Assembly (NCBI GenBank): GCA_963576735.1
Contig: CAUYWD010000323.1
Span: forward strand, 16,016 to 80,015
DNA: 64,000 nt
DNA from: Bedellia somnulentella
Lineage: Eukaryota > Arthropoda > Insecta > Lepidoptera > Bedelliidae
Direction of reading: 5' to 3'
Shown piece after piece: positions 19,590 through 30,944 of the stretch (position 1 is its first letter; each line of letters begins with the position of its first letter). The position numbers were made by a program, and so were the translations under genes. The notes under the pieces were generated by a model, which was not told the DNA's origin, did not search any database, and saw only the letters and a list, made by a program, of their open reading frames with translations.

Positions 19590-21470
19590 TATGTTTCAGA
19601 GGTCAAATATAATGCTTGTAAAATAGATTTCTATTCATTATTGTTTGTTATGTAGGGTTTGTAGTCTTAAATTATCATTATCATCATAAAAGACACCCAA
19701 GCTCATAGCATATGCTTGCATCAACAGGCACAGGCAAAGTCTAGATAGTGTGAGTAGACAATAGTCTGCTTGCTGTCTTAGTGTGGCTAGGAATGTAAAG
19801 AATGGTGATGGCATAATTTTGTTACCTCTTTATCTACCGACACACTTAATGCTACAAAAGTTGTTTAAATGCAGGTGCAGGTACTTTGTGCAACATTATA
19901 AAACAAATTTGGTAGTCACCTTACTAGCATATTGAAATGACTAAATATGAATATAATGCTCATGTTCTTTTATTTTCAGTAAAACATATTGATTTAATAC
20001 AAAGATTCTGGAACAATTTAGTGACTTGGAAGAAGTCTAATGAAATGAAAAAAAAACAGCAAAATGTAACAGTTTTTAATTAATTATCAATTAAATTGCC
20101 TAAATATTAATGAAAACCACTTATTTTAATCCCCTTCATTGCAAGTAAATCCAACATTTTCCAATACCCAACTCATAGCAGAACTCTTCAGACCATTTAG
20201 AATAAAATGATAATCATGGCATGTTTGGTATTGAATCATACAACGCCTGGGGATAAATTGGATTATTGTAATTCAAAGACAATACTACACATGGTTAAAA
20301 CTGCAAACCTTGAATACATAGAAAAAGCAATGTTATTTTATTTTGGGCAAACAGAGCAGATGGATACAAATTAAGTAACAAAAGAGATATATAGGTGGGA
20401 AGAATGGTTGTAAGTATGAGTAAGTTTATTGATAAGGCAATTAATATTCTCTGCCTACTGCAATGGGAAATAATGTATAGTAGAATATATGCATGCACAT
20501 TTTACAACTGAAATCTCATCTCAAGTGTAAAAGTAAAAGCTGCCTATGAATGGGCTTTATTTGCTAGTAAAACACATTTTGTGGAGTTAACTTTATTTAT
20601 TGAATAAACACTTTTAAACAACCGCTCAACATCATAGTTTCTGTTCACAAACTCATCTGTACTTCACATTTTTATTCTATTAGCATCACTTTTTCCTTAT
20701 AGAAACAACACAGTTTGTTTATACACATTGCAGTCATAAGAATGCTCTTTAAGTATGGATGCATACTCAAATTCTGAATAACCAGGAGCATTCAACAAGA
20801 CTATTTCCATACATCAGAGCTTCACTAGCTTTTGGGAATATAGAATATTGTTGAAATTGAAATGTAGTGAAGGTTGTTAAGTTAAATAATGCCCATCTGC
20901 GCGATGGAACTGGCGGGATGGAACTAAGATGTTATAGGCAATATGTGCCATAAGCTGCACAGCATTTCTTCAATTTTCTCATTAAACACTTATATAACTG
21001 TGCTATATCTGCAAACAAAAGACAATACAAATCATTAAAAGTATGCTGCTCACTTTCTAGTGAAATAATAGTTATATAGAATAATAAAACTTAATTACTT
21101 ACTTAATATTTTATGATTCCCCTATCATTGTAAGGAAGTTTAGTCGGACATTCCCTACAAACTAAACTTGTACATTAAAACTTTTGATTTAAATTGAAAA
21201 TTTGGAAACTTGTATTGAGAAATTAAATATTTATGTTTAAGTTGTTTGGTTACAAAATGTCAATATTTAACGTAAAATGAGTGACATATGACAGATTTAG
21301 CTACTATTTTGGTTCAAAAAGATCGAATAAAATAGAGAAAAAATATTCACAGACCAATGATGGCAACAATGCTCTGTCGATTCGGTGACAGGGCTCTCAG
21401 ATCTCAACCGTCTGTCATATTGATGCTCATGCTCGCAAAAATGACATAGGTTGGCTAACTGAGATGTTTT
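19590..21470 (-). repeat. Array unit E'0 (inverted, truncated by the NUMT)
   Basis: Matches the inner 1.9 kb of the E' units at 40811-42635 and 47812-49627 and is the reverse complement of the Q-proximal part of E0. Its outer end (about 0.8 kb with the P-type terminus) is missing, cut at the junction with cox3. It carries a few indels relative to the other E' units, for example extra sequence near 20885-20915. No intact gene lies inside. It forms the left arm of palindrome 0 whose centre is at 21471-21520. Confidence 0.85.
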
Positions 21471-21517
21471 CAGCCCGGGTAGCATGAGTTGTCATCTGAG
21501 AAGTGAGAGCCATGTCA
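21471..21517 (+). repeat. 47-bp terminal sequence at palindrome centre Q0
   Basis: Identical in inverted form to 28171-28217. It is the single-copy spacer between the E'0 and E0 arms, which meet at GAGATGTTT on the left and AAACATCTC on the right. Confidence 0.8.
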
Positions 21518-22059
21518 CGAAACATCTCAGTTAGCCAACCTATGTCATTTTTGCGAGCATGAGCGTCAGTATGACAGACGGATGAGATCTGAGAGCCCTG
21601 TCACCGAATCGATAGAGCATTGTTGCCATCATTGGTCTGTGAATATTTTTTCTCTATTTTATTCGGTCTTTTTGAACCAAAATAGTAGCTAAATCTGTCA
21701 CATTTCACTCATTTTACGTCAAATATTGACATTTTGTAACCAAACAACAACGTAAAGTAAACAAAAATAATATTTAATTTCGTAATAAAGTTTCCAAATT
21801 TTCAATTAAAATCAAAAGTTTTAAGATTACAAGTTTAGTTTGTAGGGAATGTCCGACTAAACTTCCTCACAATGATAGGGGAATCATAAAATATTAAGTA
21901 AGTAATTAGGTTTTATTATTCTGTATAACTATTTTTTAACTAGAAAGTGAGCAGCATACTTTTAATGATTTGTATTGTCTTTTGTTTGCAGATGTAGCAC
22001 AGTTATATAAGTGTTTGATGAGAAAATTGAAGAAATGCTGTGCAGCCTATGGCACATAT

Positions 22060-22094
<35 letters not shown>

Positions 22095-22396
22095 CATGAG
22101 GAAAACAAACAGCTGTGATACTTAAAATTAGGATACACTTTAACACACATTAGCCTAATAGTTTTCACCAATAAAATATGGAACCTTAGTCCTTCTCAAA
22201 TTTGACAGTAAAATTAAATGTTAACTAGGTATTAATTGTAAATGTATAAATATATATATACCAATAAAATAAAATAAACACAAACATACTCACTCAATCA
22301 TATATATGTGTATTATTTATACAATATTGTGTAGTACATATATACATATATATATATATAAAACGATACAATACAAATATGTCATTAAATAAATTA

Positions 22397-24463
22397 TCAT
22401 ATTTTCTCAGCATCAAAAAAAGATTTTGCTGCCATTGTCTTAAATGTGCTAGAATTAATATTAAATAAGTCCAAATTCAGATTACTGGAAAAGATATTAA
22501 AAGTTTTAGCGCCCCTTATGGAAAAGCTGTTCTGCCGATAATTAGTTCTACATTTTGGAATATACATTTCACTAGGGTGACGCGGGTTAGATGATTTTGG
22601 AACTCGCAGCTTTATATGTTCCAGTAACTCAGAACAATCTATTAAATTATTGGCTGTCTTGATTATAAAGTCTGCATCAGCAATCTGTCTCCTAAACTCT
22701 AGTGGTAATATATGATGCCTTTTACATCGTAACTCATAGCTGTCATCAGTTGTCACGGTCTTATATTCCAAATACCTCAGAAAACGTTTTTGTATTGACT
22801 CTATTCTATTTATATAAACTGCATATCTAGGATTCCACACCTGCGATGCATACTCCAAAATGCTTCGAACAAAAGAACAATAGATGATTTTGATTGCCTT
22901 TACATTTTTGAAGTACTTGCATGATCGAATCAGAAATCCCAGAGTACTTGAAGCTTTATTTACTATGTTGTTAATATGTAAATCATAGAGCAATTTGGAG
23001 TCATGGGTGATGCCGAGATCGTGAGTATTAACTGTTCTGACTAATTGACGTTGTTTAATTGAATATGAATGACAGATTTTATTATTTTTACGTGTAAACG
23101 ATATAACAAAACATTTGTTAACATTTAAATCTAGTTTGTTATCCGCGCAATACAACTCAAATCTGTTCAAGTCATCCTGGAGGCTTTTACAATCATTTGG
23201 AGTTTGAATTGACTTCATGATTTTCATATCATCCGCGAATAACAAAACCTTTGAAGCTTTAAAACAAGAAGTTACATCGTTTATAAATAAAACAAACAAG
23301 AGAGGTCCCAGCAACGAACCCTGCGGCACTCCTGATTTTATTTGAGTCCATTCCGAAGAAAAACCATTCACAACAACAGACTGCGTCCTATTCTTAATGT
23401 AGGAAGCAAACCATCTAAGAAGATCCCCATGAATACCCGCAATATATAGTTTCTCAAGAAGACGGACATGATCGATACGATCGAAAACTTTTTTGAAATC
23501 CGTTAAAATGATGTCAACCTGCTCACCTCTATCCATATCGATTAAATTATACATATTATCGTAAAATCGGTTGACTACAGAATCAAGCGAACCTGTACTT
23601 AATAAATTACCCCAATCGATTTTATTTAGTTCCAATAATAAATTGTCATAATCACCCTTGTGGTACAGATAACTCAATGTTTTTCTGTGGGGTAACGATG
23701 GAAACTGAGATAATTTATATGTGATTACTAATGACTTATGGTGCAGATCTTCAGGCACCAGCGGTGCAGAGCATGACTCTACTACTAGGTTTAAATTCGA
23801 TAGTACTAAGTCAAGTATGCGGCCGTTACTATTTTTTTCCAAATTATATTGATTTAAACCGCATTGATTCAATGTATCACAGAAATACAACTGCGTCTCT
23901 CCTATAATTTGTAAGGGTTCATTATTCTCATTATCCCAACTTATATTAGGTAAATTGAAATCACCCAATACAACGTATTCGTCATTAGGTGTAGACGTAA
24001 AGATATTAAACAGTCTATCACAAAAGTTATGAAGCTGAGTTGAGAATGAGTTACCCTGGTTTTCACTGCATAAATATATGGTACAAATATTAATGTTTCG
24101 GTACTTACATGATTCATCTTTAATACGAAGTGAAACCCATATGTCCTCCGCCGACGACCTCCACTGAATTTGCTCACATGCCGTGTATTTCCTTTGCACT
24201 GCAATTATCACTCCACCACCCCTAGTTTGCCCCGTTACCCCATAGCACCGATCACGTCTCCATACAGAATAACGGTCATCAAAAAGTTCGCTATTTGTAA
24301 TACCCTCTAATAACCACGACTCTGTTATTGACACTATATCGTAATTCTCCAATAATAAATTCCTCTTAAAAACATCCACCTTGCTACGAAGACCTCTAGC
24401 GTTTTGATAATAAATATTAATCATTACGAAAACGAAACTTGTACAACTGAATAATGGAATCAA
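22397..24463 (-). pseudogene. LINE ORF2 (endonuclease-RT) with internal deletion
   Basis: 688 codons open. Apurinic-type endonuclease: NIYYQNARGLRSKVD, ITESWL (catalytic E), VVLGDFNLPNISWD and ILDLVLSN. RT palm: DFKKVFDRIDHVRL (motif A), SGVPQGSLLGPLLFVLFIND (motif B) and LLFADDMKIMKS (FADD). A C-terminal SILEYASQVWNPRY region follows. The join between NMYNLIDM and DRGEQVDIIL lacks about 200 residues expected between endonuclease and motif A, including the RT fingers, yet keeps frame. Without these the protein should not reverse-transcribe. The likely start is the internal Met at MINIYYQNARG (about 24424). Confidence 0.85.
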
Positions 24464-24907
24464 TGATTATCGACAGAACAGCAAGCGCAATAGCCATCAA
24501 CAATTTAGTACGTTTATCTATTTTAATAATGTAGGATATAGTTTTTATTATAACACATGATTTAGAGATATTTTGAAATAGACACAATATATTGCGAGAA
24601 AAAACACGTACACCTTCATGAGGAATAATAATTTTAAAACATACCCAAGGTAGTTCGAAAAAACTACACAAAGGATTTCGATTGAAGGCAGTGGTTATAA
24701 ACATTGTGGTACTAAATGATAAATGTACGATAAGTAAGAATCTTTTATGTTTGATGATAATTGAAATAATGAGTATGTAATAAATATACGTAATATATAA
24801 TGAGTATGTATAAATTATAAACAAAAAAATATATGTTAAATATTTAGAAAATGTATATAATAGGCGAGTGACGTAAAATATGATTTGTAAAATGTGAAAG
24901 TTATATC

Positions 24908-25879
24908 TTATTTTATTTTTAGTAAATCCTCTTCTTTTCTTATTGTAAAAACCGGAGATGATGGGCTTCGTCGAGCCAAAATCTGGCCATGTTTAACCCA
25001 TATATATTGAAAATTCGCAGCCTCACTCTTCCTGGCCTTTGCTTTAGTTAATAAATTTTTGAAGTAAACTGTCAAGTGGTCGTTAATATATATATTTTTT
25101 TCACCGCTGTATCCAATGGAAGACTGTTGTAGATTCTTTTTTATTTTCATGGCAGAAATAAATTCTTCTTTACGGTATTTATTTATAAATGAAACTATAA
25201 TGGGTTTATCGGCATCTTTTTGTCTTGTTTGAACTCTTGTAATAATATTGATTTCTTCTTTTCGAATTGGACAATTTATACTTTGACTAATTTTTGATAA
25301 AATTTCGAATAGGTTCTCATTTTTGCTATATGGTATATTTTTTATTTCTGCATTATTAGAACGATTCCTTTGTTCTCTTTCTTGAACTTCAAGCTGTATA
25401 TCTTGAATCGCTTTTTCCAATGAAGGTATCACACTGGTAATTTCTTCAACGCTCTTAACTTTGTTCTCCAAGGCTACAAATTTTTCATTATAATTTCTTA
25501 TTAGATCGTGAGCCATTTCAATAGAGTTTTTCATATCCATTAAGTCTTCTTTAATTGATTTGACGTCCGTTTTAATAGTCTCAAGACTAGATAGCTTTAA
25601 GAATATTTTATCTAGTTTAGCTTCCAGGTTTACATCTTTGTCACAATTATCGGGGACGGTGACTTTACTTGATCTTGTGACCAACGTTGAGGCAACGCTC
25701 ATTGCAGGAGATGCTCCGACATTCTTGCAACTAGGACAGCGCCAAGAACTTTTATTTTTACCAAGTTTTCTATAGCTTGATTCTGATATCCCAGCACAAA
25801 GAAAGTCAAAATCTCTGCTACAAGAACTGCAATGGGCACCTTCATTTAAAGACGAATTACATCTTCCGCAATTAAGCAT
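24908..25879 (-). CDS. LINE ORF1 protein (PHD-like finger, coiled coil)
   Basis: 323 codons, intact. The N-terminus has a cysteine-rich finger with PHD spacing: C4-X2-C7, C17-X2-C20, C28, W46 and C48-X2-C51. Residues about 85-170 form a heptad-rich coiled coil (repeated LE, IK, VKSVEE). The rest resembles the RNA-binding and C-terminal part of LINE ORF1 proteins (QRNRSNNAEIKNIPYSKNEN, then KPIIVSFINKYRKEEF). Such proteins coat the LINE RNA. The start was chosen because MLNCGRC opens the finger about 110 bp from the element's 5' end. ORF2 follows after about 450 bp. Confidence 0.8.
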   Translation of the reverse strand: MLNCGRCNSSLNEGAHCSSCSRDFDFLCAGISESSYRKLGKNKSSWRCPSCKNVGASPAMSVASTLVTRSSKVTVPDNCDKDVNLEAKLDKIFLKLSSLETIKTDVKSIKEDLMDMKNSIEMAHDLIRNYNEKFVALENKVKSVEEITSVIPSLEKAIQDIQLEVQEREQRNRSNNAEIKNIPYSKNENLFEILSKISQSINCPIRKEEINIITRVQTRQKDADKPIIVSFINKYRKEEFISAMKIKKNLQQSSIGYSGEKNIYINDHLTVYFKNLLTKAKARKSEAANFQYIWVKHGQILARRSPSSPVFTIRKEEDLLKIK

Positions 25880-28170
25880 TTTTAAAATAACAAGTTTAAT
25901 TTAATAGTTAAGAAAGAAAAAGGTTGGTAACAACTGACAAGTCGCAAAGGTGTGTGGAGCTCGTACTTCGCTCGCTTCCCGCGACCAACTGATATTGCCT
26001 ATAACATCTTAGTTCCATCCCGCCAGTCCATTTCCAGATTCCCATTAGCCAAGTCCATCGCGCAGATGGGCATTATTTAACTTAACAACCTTCACTACAT
26101 TTCAATATCAACAATATCCTATATTCCCAAAATCTAGTGAAGCTCTGATGTATGGAATGGTCTTGTTGAATGCTCCTGTTTATTCAGAATTTGAGTATGC
26201 ATCCATACTTTAATAGCATTCTTATGAATGCAATGTGTATAAACAAGCTGTATTGTTTCTATAAGGAAAAAGTGATGTTAATAGAATAAAAATGTGAAGT
26301 ACAGATGAGTTTGTGAACAGATACTATGATGTTGAGCGGTTGTTTAAAAGTATTTATTCAATAAATAAAGTTAACTCCACAAAATGTGTTTTACTAGCAA
26401 ATAAAGCCCATTCATAGGCAGCTTTTACTTTTTCACTTGAGATGAGATTTCAGTTGTAAAATGTGCATGCATATATTTTACTATACATTATTTCCCATTG
26501 CAGTAGGCAGAGAATATTAATTGCCTCATCAATAAACTTACTCATTCTTACAATTTATTCCCACCTATATATCTCTTTTGTTACTTAATTTATATCCATC
26601 TGCTCTATTTGCCCAAAATAAAATAACATTGCTTTTTCTATGTATTCAAGGTTTGCAGTTTTAACCATGTGGAGTATTCTTTGAAGTAGTCTTTGAATTA
26701 CAAAAATCCAATTTATTCCCAGGCGCAAACTAGCCATGATTATCATTTTATTTTAAATAATCTGAAGATTTCTGCTATGAGTTGGGTATTGGGAAATGTA
26801 GGATTTACTTGCAATGAAGGGGATTAAAACAAGTGGTTTTCATTAATATTTAGGCAATTTTATTGATAATTAATTAAAAACTGTTACATTCTGCTGCTTT
26901 TTTTAAATTTCATTAGACTCCTTCCATCTCTAAATTGTTCCAGAATCTTTGTATTAAATCAATATGTTTTACTGAAAATAAGAAAACAACATGAGCATTA
27001 TATTCATATGTAGTCATTTCAATATGCTAGTAAGGTGACTACTAAATTTGTTTTATAATGTTGCACAAAGTACCTGCACCTGCATTTAAACAACTTTTGT
27101 AGCATTAAGTGTGTCGGTAGATAAAGAGGTAACAAAATTATGCCATCACCATTCTTTACATTCCTTGCCACACTAAGACAGCAAGCAGGCTATTGTCTAC
27201 TCACACTATCCAGACTGCCTGTGCCTGTTGATGCAAGCATATGCTATGAGCTCGGGTGACATTTATGATGATAATGATAATTTAAGACTACAAACCCTAC
27301 ATAACAAACAATAATGAATAGAAATCTATTTTACATGCATTATATTTGACCTCTGAAACATACCATAAGTTTAGAAACTGTTCTTAATAGTTATTTTAAA
27401 GAAGATCAATGAAATTCATTGATTTTCTCAACTGCATCAGAAAATTGGACGTATGCATGGATTTAGGCTGCAGAATTTGTATAGTCATGCCTAGTGAATT
27501 GCTCGTTATAAAAGCCAAACGTATTTTAACGAATTTAAAACTTAATACACAAGCACTAGTTGTAGATTAATTTAATTTAGTTAAAATTTACAATTCAATC
27601 GATATCATGTGGAATCATTGAATCCTGTATGTATCCTTATGTGAAACGCTACCCTGAGGCTTTTCATAGGTCACAAGCTATCATAGAGGTCCTCGGAAAT
27701 CGTCATGACATACAAATATGTTTCATAGGACTTGTTTGCGGCAAACTTTCACCCGGATGAGTATCATATCCATTTTTCGTTTTTTTTTCCATTCAAAACA
27801 AATTAAGTGATGTAGTCGCTTTGCTATCACACTTTTACAGTAAGAACTACACAAAAAAGTTAAAAAAGCTGCAAAACAGCACTCATATTTTGATAAGTAA
27901 TCTTTCTCACTGGCTCTCGCGCTCAATTTTGACATCGACATAAATTTGATATAAAATGACAAACATCTCAGTTTATGTCGCTGTCACGCCGCTCATGCTC
28001 GCACATGTGACTCGGCGTTGCGATGTCAAAGGCGAGTCACTAGCGCTCTCACATCTCAGATGCCTCATGCTCGGGCGTGCGAGAAACGGTCAAATATGGC
28101 GGCCAATTCGCCCTTGAACGGTGACATAGCCCTATCTCAGAGGCTCTCACACGCCTCATGCTACCCCGGC

Positions 28171-28217
28171 TGACATGGCTCTCACTTCTCAGATGACAAC
28201 TCATGCTACCCGGGCTG
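28171..28217 (-). repeat. Solo 47-bp Q-type terminus next to the transposase gene
   Basis: Exact inverted copy of 21471-21517, ending in CTACCCGGGCTG. It abuts the P-type end of E0, overlapping by two bases, and is followed by intron sequence of the transposase gene. It is the remnant of another unit's Q end, and the identical arrangement recurs at 54122-54168. Confidence 0.8.
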
Positions 28218-28273
28218 GTGTAATCATTTGTTTTTTCCCATAAAATTTGGTAATTATGTTTTTTTCGTTTTAG

Positions 28274-28339
28274 ATATAATTGTGCCCTCTTCATCTCAAA
28301 TCATACCCACTGATGTGAAGATGAAGAAACCAATTACAG
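28274..28339 (+). CDS. P-element/THAP9-like transposase, upstream exon (copy A)
   Basis: A 66 bp exon between TTCGTTTTAG and GTTAGTAATA. Read in the phase that joins to the exon at 34268, it gives IIVPSSSQIIPTDVKMKKPI, a linker-like segment as found between the THAP domain and the coiled coil in this family. The split codon at its 3' end completes to Val with TT of the next exon. No THAP exon (C2CH finger) is found upstream; the array unit E0 lies there instead. Confidence 0.65.
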
Positions 28340-28646
28340 GTTAGTAATAAATTAGTTTTCACTTGTCTTATATGACTGGTGCTCTAATTTCTTATAATAA
28401 GAATTAGTTTACTGTATTTACTGTATGTACCATTAATTAAGTACTATTGTGAAATACAGCTCTGTTCATATTATTACTTTACTGTATAGACTGTAATATT
28501 ACAATTTTTTGGAAATAAAGATTTATTATTATTATTATTATTTCGGAAAACATTTTTGTTTCTCGCCTCTCCCATGGCCGAAAATGAAAATATAAATTTT
28601 AAATGGGAGAGGCGGTACTCCCCGACAAAAGCACAGTCGGTCGGGG

Positions 28647-30623
28647 TCAAGGAGTCAGGTTCAAGAACCGACGGACGATCCGAGCCGTATCGAGCAGCAC
28701 CGCTTTCTGCATTTGTGCTGGAACCGACACGCCACAGAAATCCAACCGCCTCAAGTTGGTCGCGAGGCTGGTTGGAATTAACCCGTTCGCGGACAAAACA
28801 ATTGGGATTATTTCTGTCGAAGTCACACCCCACATGTCGGTGATCTCGTGAGCCAGATCGAGATATTTCCGACGCTTCTCGGTGTCGGCTTTCACGAGAC
28901 CCTCGTCATGAGGGATAGTGACATCCACTAGGAATACCCTCGACTGCGACCGAACCCATACCACGATATCAGGCTTATTCGCTAGAATAGTCCTGTCCGT
29001 GATAACGGATCGGTCCCAATAGATTTTGGCTCGGTCGTTTTCTAGGATTGGCTCCGGCAGATACTTGTAATACGGCAGCCTCTGTTGCAAGAGCCCGTAT
29101 TTCAGAGCGAGCTCCTGATGTAGGATTTTGGCTGCTTGGTTGTGTCTGTGCAAGTACTCAGTGTTAGCAAGAGCCGAACAACCGGAAATAACATGCCTAA
29201 GTGACTCTCCGGGACGGCCACATGCTCGACAGATGTCTGTGGTACCGTCCTTTAGGATGTATCTCCGATAGTTCCGCGTCTTGATAACCTGGTCCTGTAT
29301 TGCACAGACAAAACCTTCGGTTTCCCCAAACAGGTCCCCGAAACGCAGCCAATGCAGGGAGGCTTTACGGTCCACGAAAGGTTCGTGAAGTACCTTGTAA
29401 AACCTCCCGTGCAGCTCCTTCTCTTTCCATACGGACTCCCGATCAGAGGTGCTAAGTACCTCCGGGTTTTGCCAATCCTGTGAGGCCAACGATAAGGGAG
29501 TCAGTCCTTTATCACTAGCGACCACCTCTCCCCGAATACTATCATCCGCCATCGTCAAAAAATAGTTTCTGAGGTTGCATACCTCGCGGTTGTGCATGGT
29601 TTTGGCACTCAAGAGGCCTCGACCACCACACTTCCGCGGGATATACAATCTCATAACCGACGACCTCGGATGATGCATTCGATGAGAGGTCATCGTCGTG
29701 CGGACTCGTCTGTCCAGAGCGTCTAGTTCGGACTGAGTCCATCTGAGCACGCCAAACGTGTACATCAGTACAGGCATGACCCAGGAGTTAATGGCTCTGA
29801 TCTTATTAACGCCTGACAAGTAGCTATTAAGCAAACTTTTCAGGCGTTCATAAAACTCCTCGCAAACACCCTGTTTCACGTCTGCCACCTTCACACCGAT
29901 GGTTTGTGACATGCCCAGATACCGGTATGTTTCAGCCTCGGAGAGTGCCCTCAAATGATTGGTGCCGACATCGACACCATCAGAGTGCACGACATGCCCC
30001 TTCTCCACATGAACGACCGCACACTTATCGACCCCGAGCTCCATCTTGACGGAACCACTGAAATCATTAGTGATCGTCAGTAGCTCCGCCAATCTGTCAG
30101 CCGTGGGGGCGTAAAGCTTCAGGTCATCCATGTAGAGGAGATGAGGCAAGCGTGGTCCGCCTCTCCGAAACTGAAAGCCTGTCCCCGAATTCTCCAAGAG
30201 TGTACTTAGAGGATTCAGGGCCAAGCAAAACCAAACTGGACTCAGGCAATCGCCCTGGAAAATTCCTCGCCTTATATCAATTTGGTCATCCGCGTCCGTC
30301 ATCCGCTGACCGTCTAAACTCAGGATCGTTCTCCAGCACCCCATACACTGCCCGAGGAAGTGTCGAACTGCACTATCAATTTTGTACAGCTCGAGGACCC
30401 TCATGAGCCATGTATGAGGTACCGAATCGAACGCCTTCCTGTAGTCTATCCAGCCAGCGGAGAAGTTCCGACGGTTGCGTTTGACCAGTTGGCCTACGAC
30501 CGCATCGATGAGGAGCAGCTCCTTGCTACCGCGACTACCGCCCCTACATCCGTTCTGAGCTCCAGAGATCACATTGTTATCAACAATGTGTTGAGTAATC
30601 TTGGAGCTCAGAACGGATGTCAA
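28647..30623 (-). pseudogene. Dong-like LINE protein, RT and endonuclease part (A1)
   Basis: 658 codons open. RT: AGWIDYRKAFDSVPHTWL (motif A), RRGIFQGDCLSPVWFCLAL (motif B), LLYMDDLKLYAP (YMDD) and YRYLGMSQTIGVK. Thumb region follows. Near the C-terminus: CRACGRPGESLRHVISGC (CX2CX7HX4C knuckle), then KPDIVVWVRSQSRVFLVDVT (PD...D of the restriction-like endonuclease) and a downstream KRRKYLDLAHEI. This order (RT, CCHC, PD-(D/E)XK) defines R2/R4/NeSL-type LINEs as opposed to those with an apurinic endonuclease. All catalytic motifs are preserved in this part. Confidence 0.9.
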
Positions 30624-30944
30624 GGTCTTGTAAATTGTACAAAGACAAGTAATGGGGCGGTATTGTGATGGATCCGCGGTAGCATCGCTCTTTGGAGCTA
30701 AATGAGTGACCCCAGTAGTTAAGAAGTTCGGGAGCGTCCCACTCTAGAGGGCGATTTGGAACTGACGGGCGAGAGTAGCGTGACAGCGCGTGAACCCCTT
30801 CAACCAGTAATGGTGCAATCCGTCCGGCCCCGGACTTTTCCAGTTCGGAGCCTTACGGATCGCAGCCACCACATCCTCCTCGGATATGTTGACGGGGTTC
30901 ATGGGCGCTATGGGCTCGCACGCTCCCTCGACCGCCTCGAACCA

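Larger units (their letters stand above)
22061..25991 (-). mobile_element. CR1/Jockey-group LINE, near full length, internally deleted
   Basis: A 3.9 kb element on the minus strand inside E0, absent from E1 and E2, whose sequence at this point reads GCACATATTGCC uninterrupted. It is flanked by a probable 5 bp duplication ATATT (22056-22060 and 25992-25996). The 3' tail is a run of TAAA-type units (22061-22093 on the plus strand). ORF1 and ORF2 are present in order, with a short 5' UTR. Confidence 0.85.
21471..28172 (+). mobile_element. Array unit E0: long inverted-repeat-ended element carrying a LINE
   Basis: Bounded by CAGCCCGGGTAGCATGAG at 21471 and the inverted near-match CTCATGCTACCCCGGCTG ending at 28172 (17 of 18 bases). 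Without the CR1-like LINE it is about 2.77 kb. Subterminal AGCATGAG motifs recur inside both ends. It has no intact coding region, so it looks like a non-autonomous DNA transposon. Its last 228 bp (27944-28172) are the P-type end reused at 39642 and 63574. No flanking target duplication can be defined because both neighbours are other copies of the same sequence. Confidence 0.7.

Noticed and set aside
21297..21485. 62-codon frame repeated at 42462 and 49454
   Set aside because: It lies across the inverted repeat end of unit E and is conserved only because the DNA is duplicated; no protein features.
24417..24824. 135-codon hydrophobic frame between LINE ORF1 and ORF2
   Set aside because: AT-rich, overlaps the ORF2 start, low-complexity N-terminus, and no expected third LINE protein.
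27723..28294. 79- and 81-codon frames in the P-type end (also at 46400, 53674 and 54000)
   Set aside because: They read through terminal-repeat motifs; the cysteines do not form a THAP spacing and there is no support for a gene.
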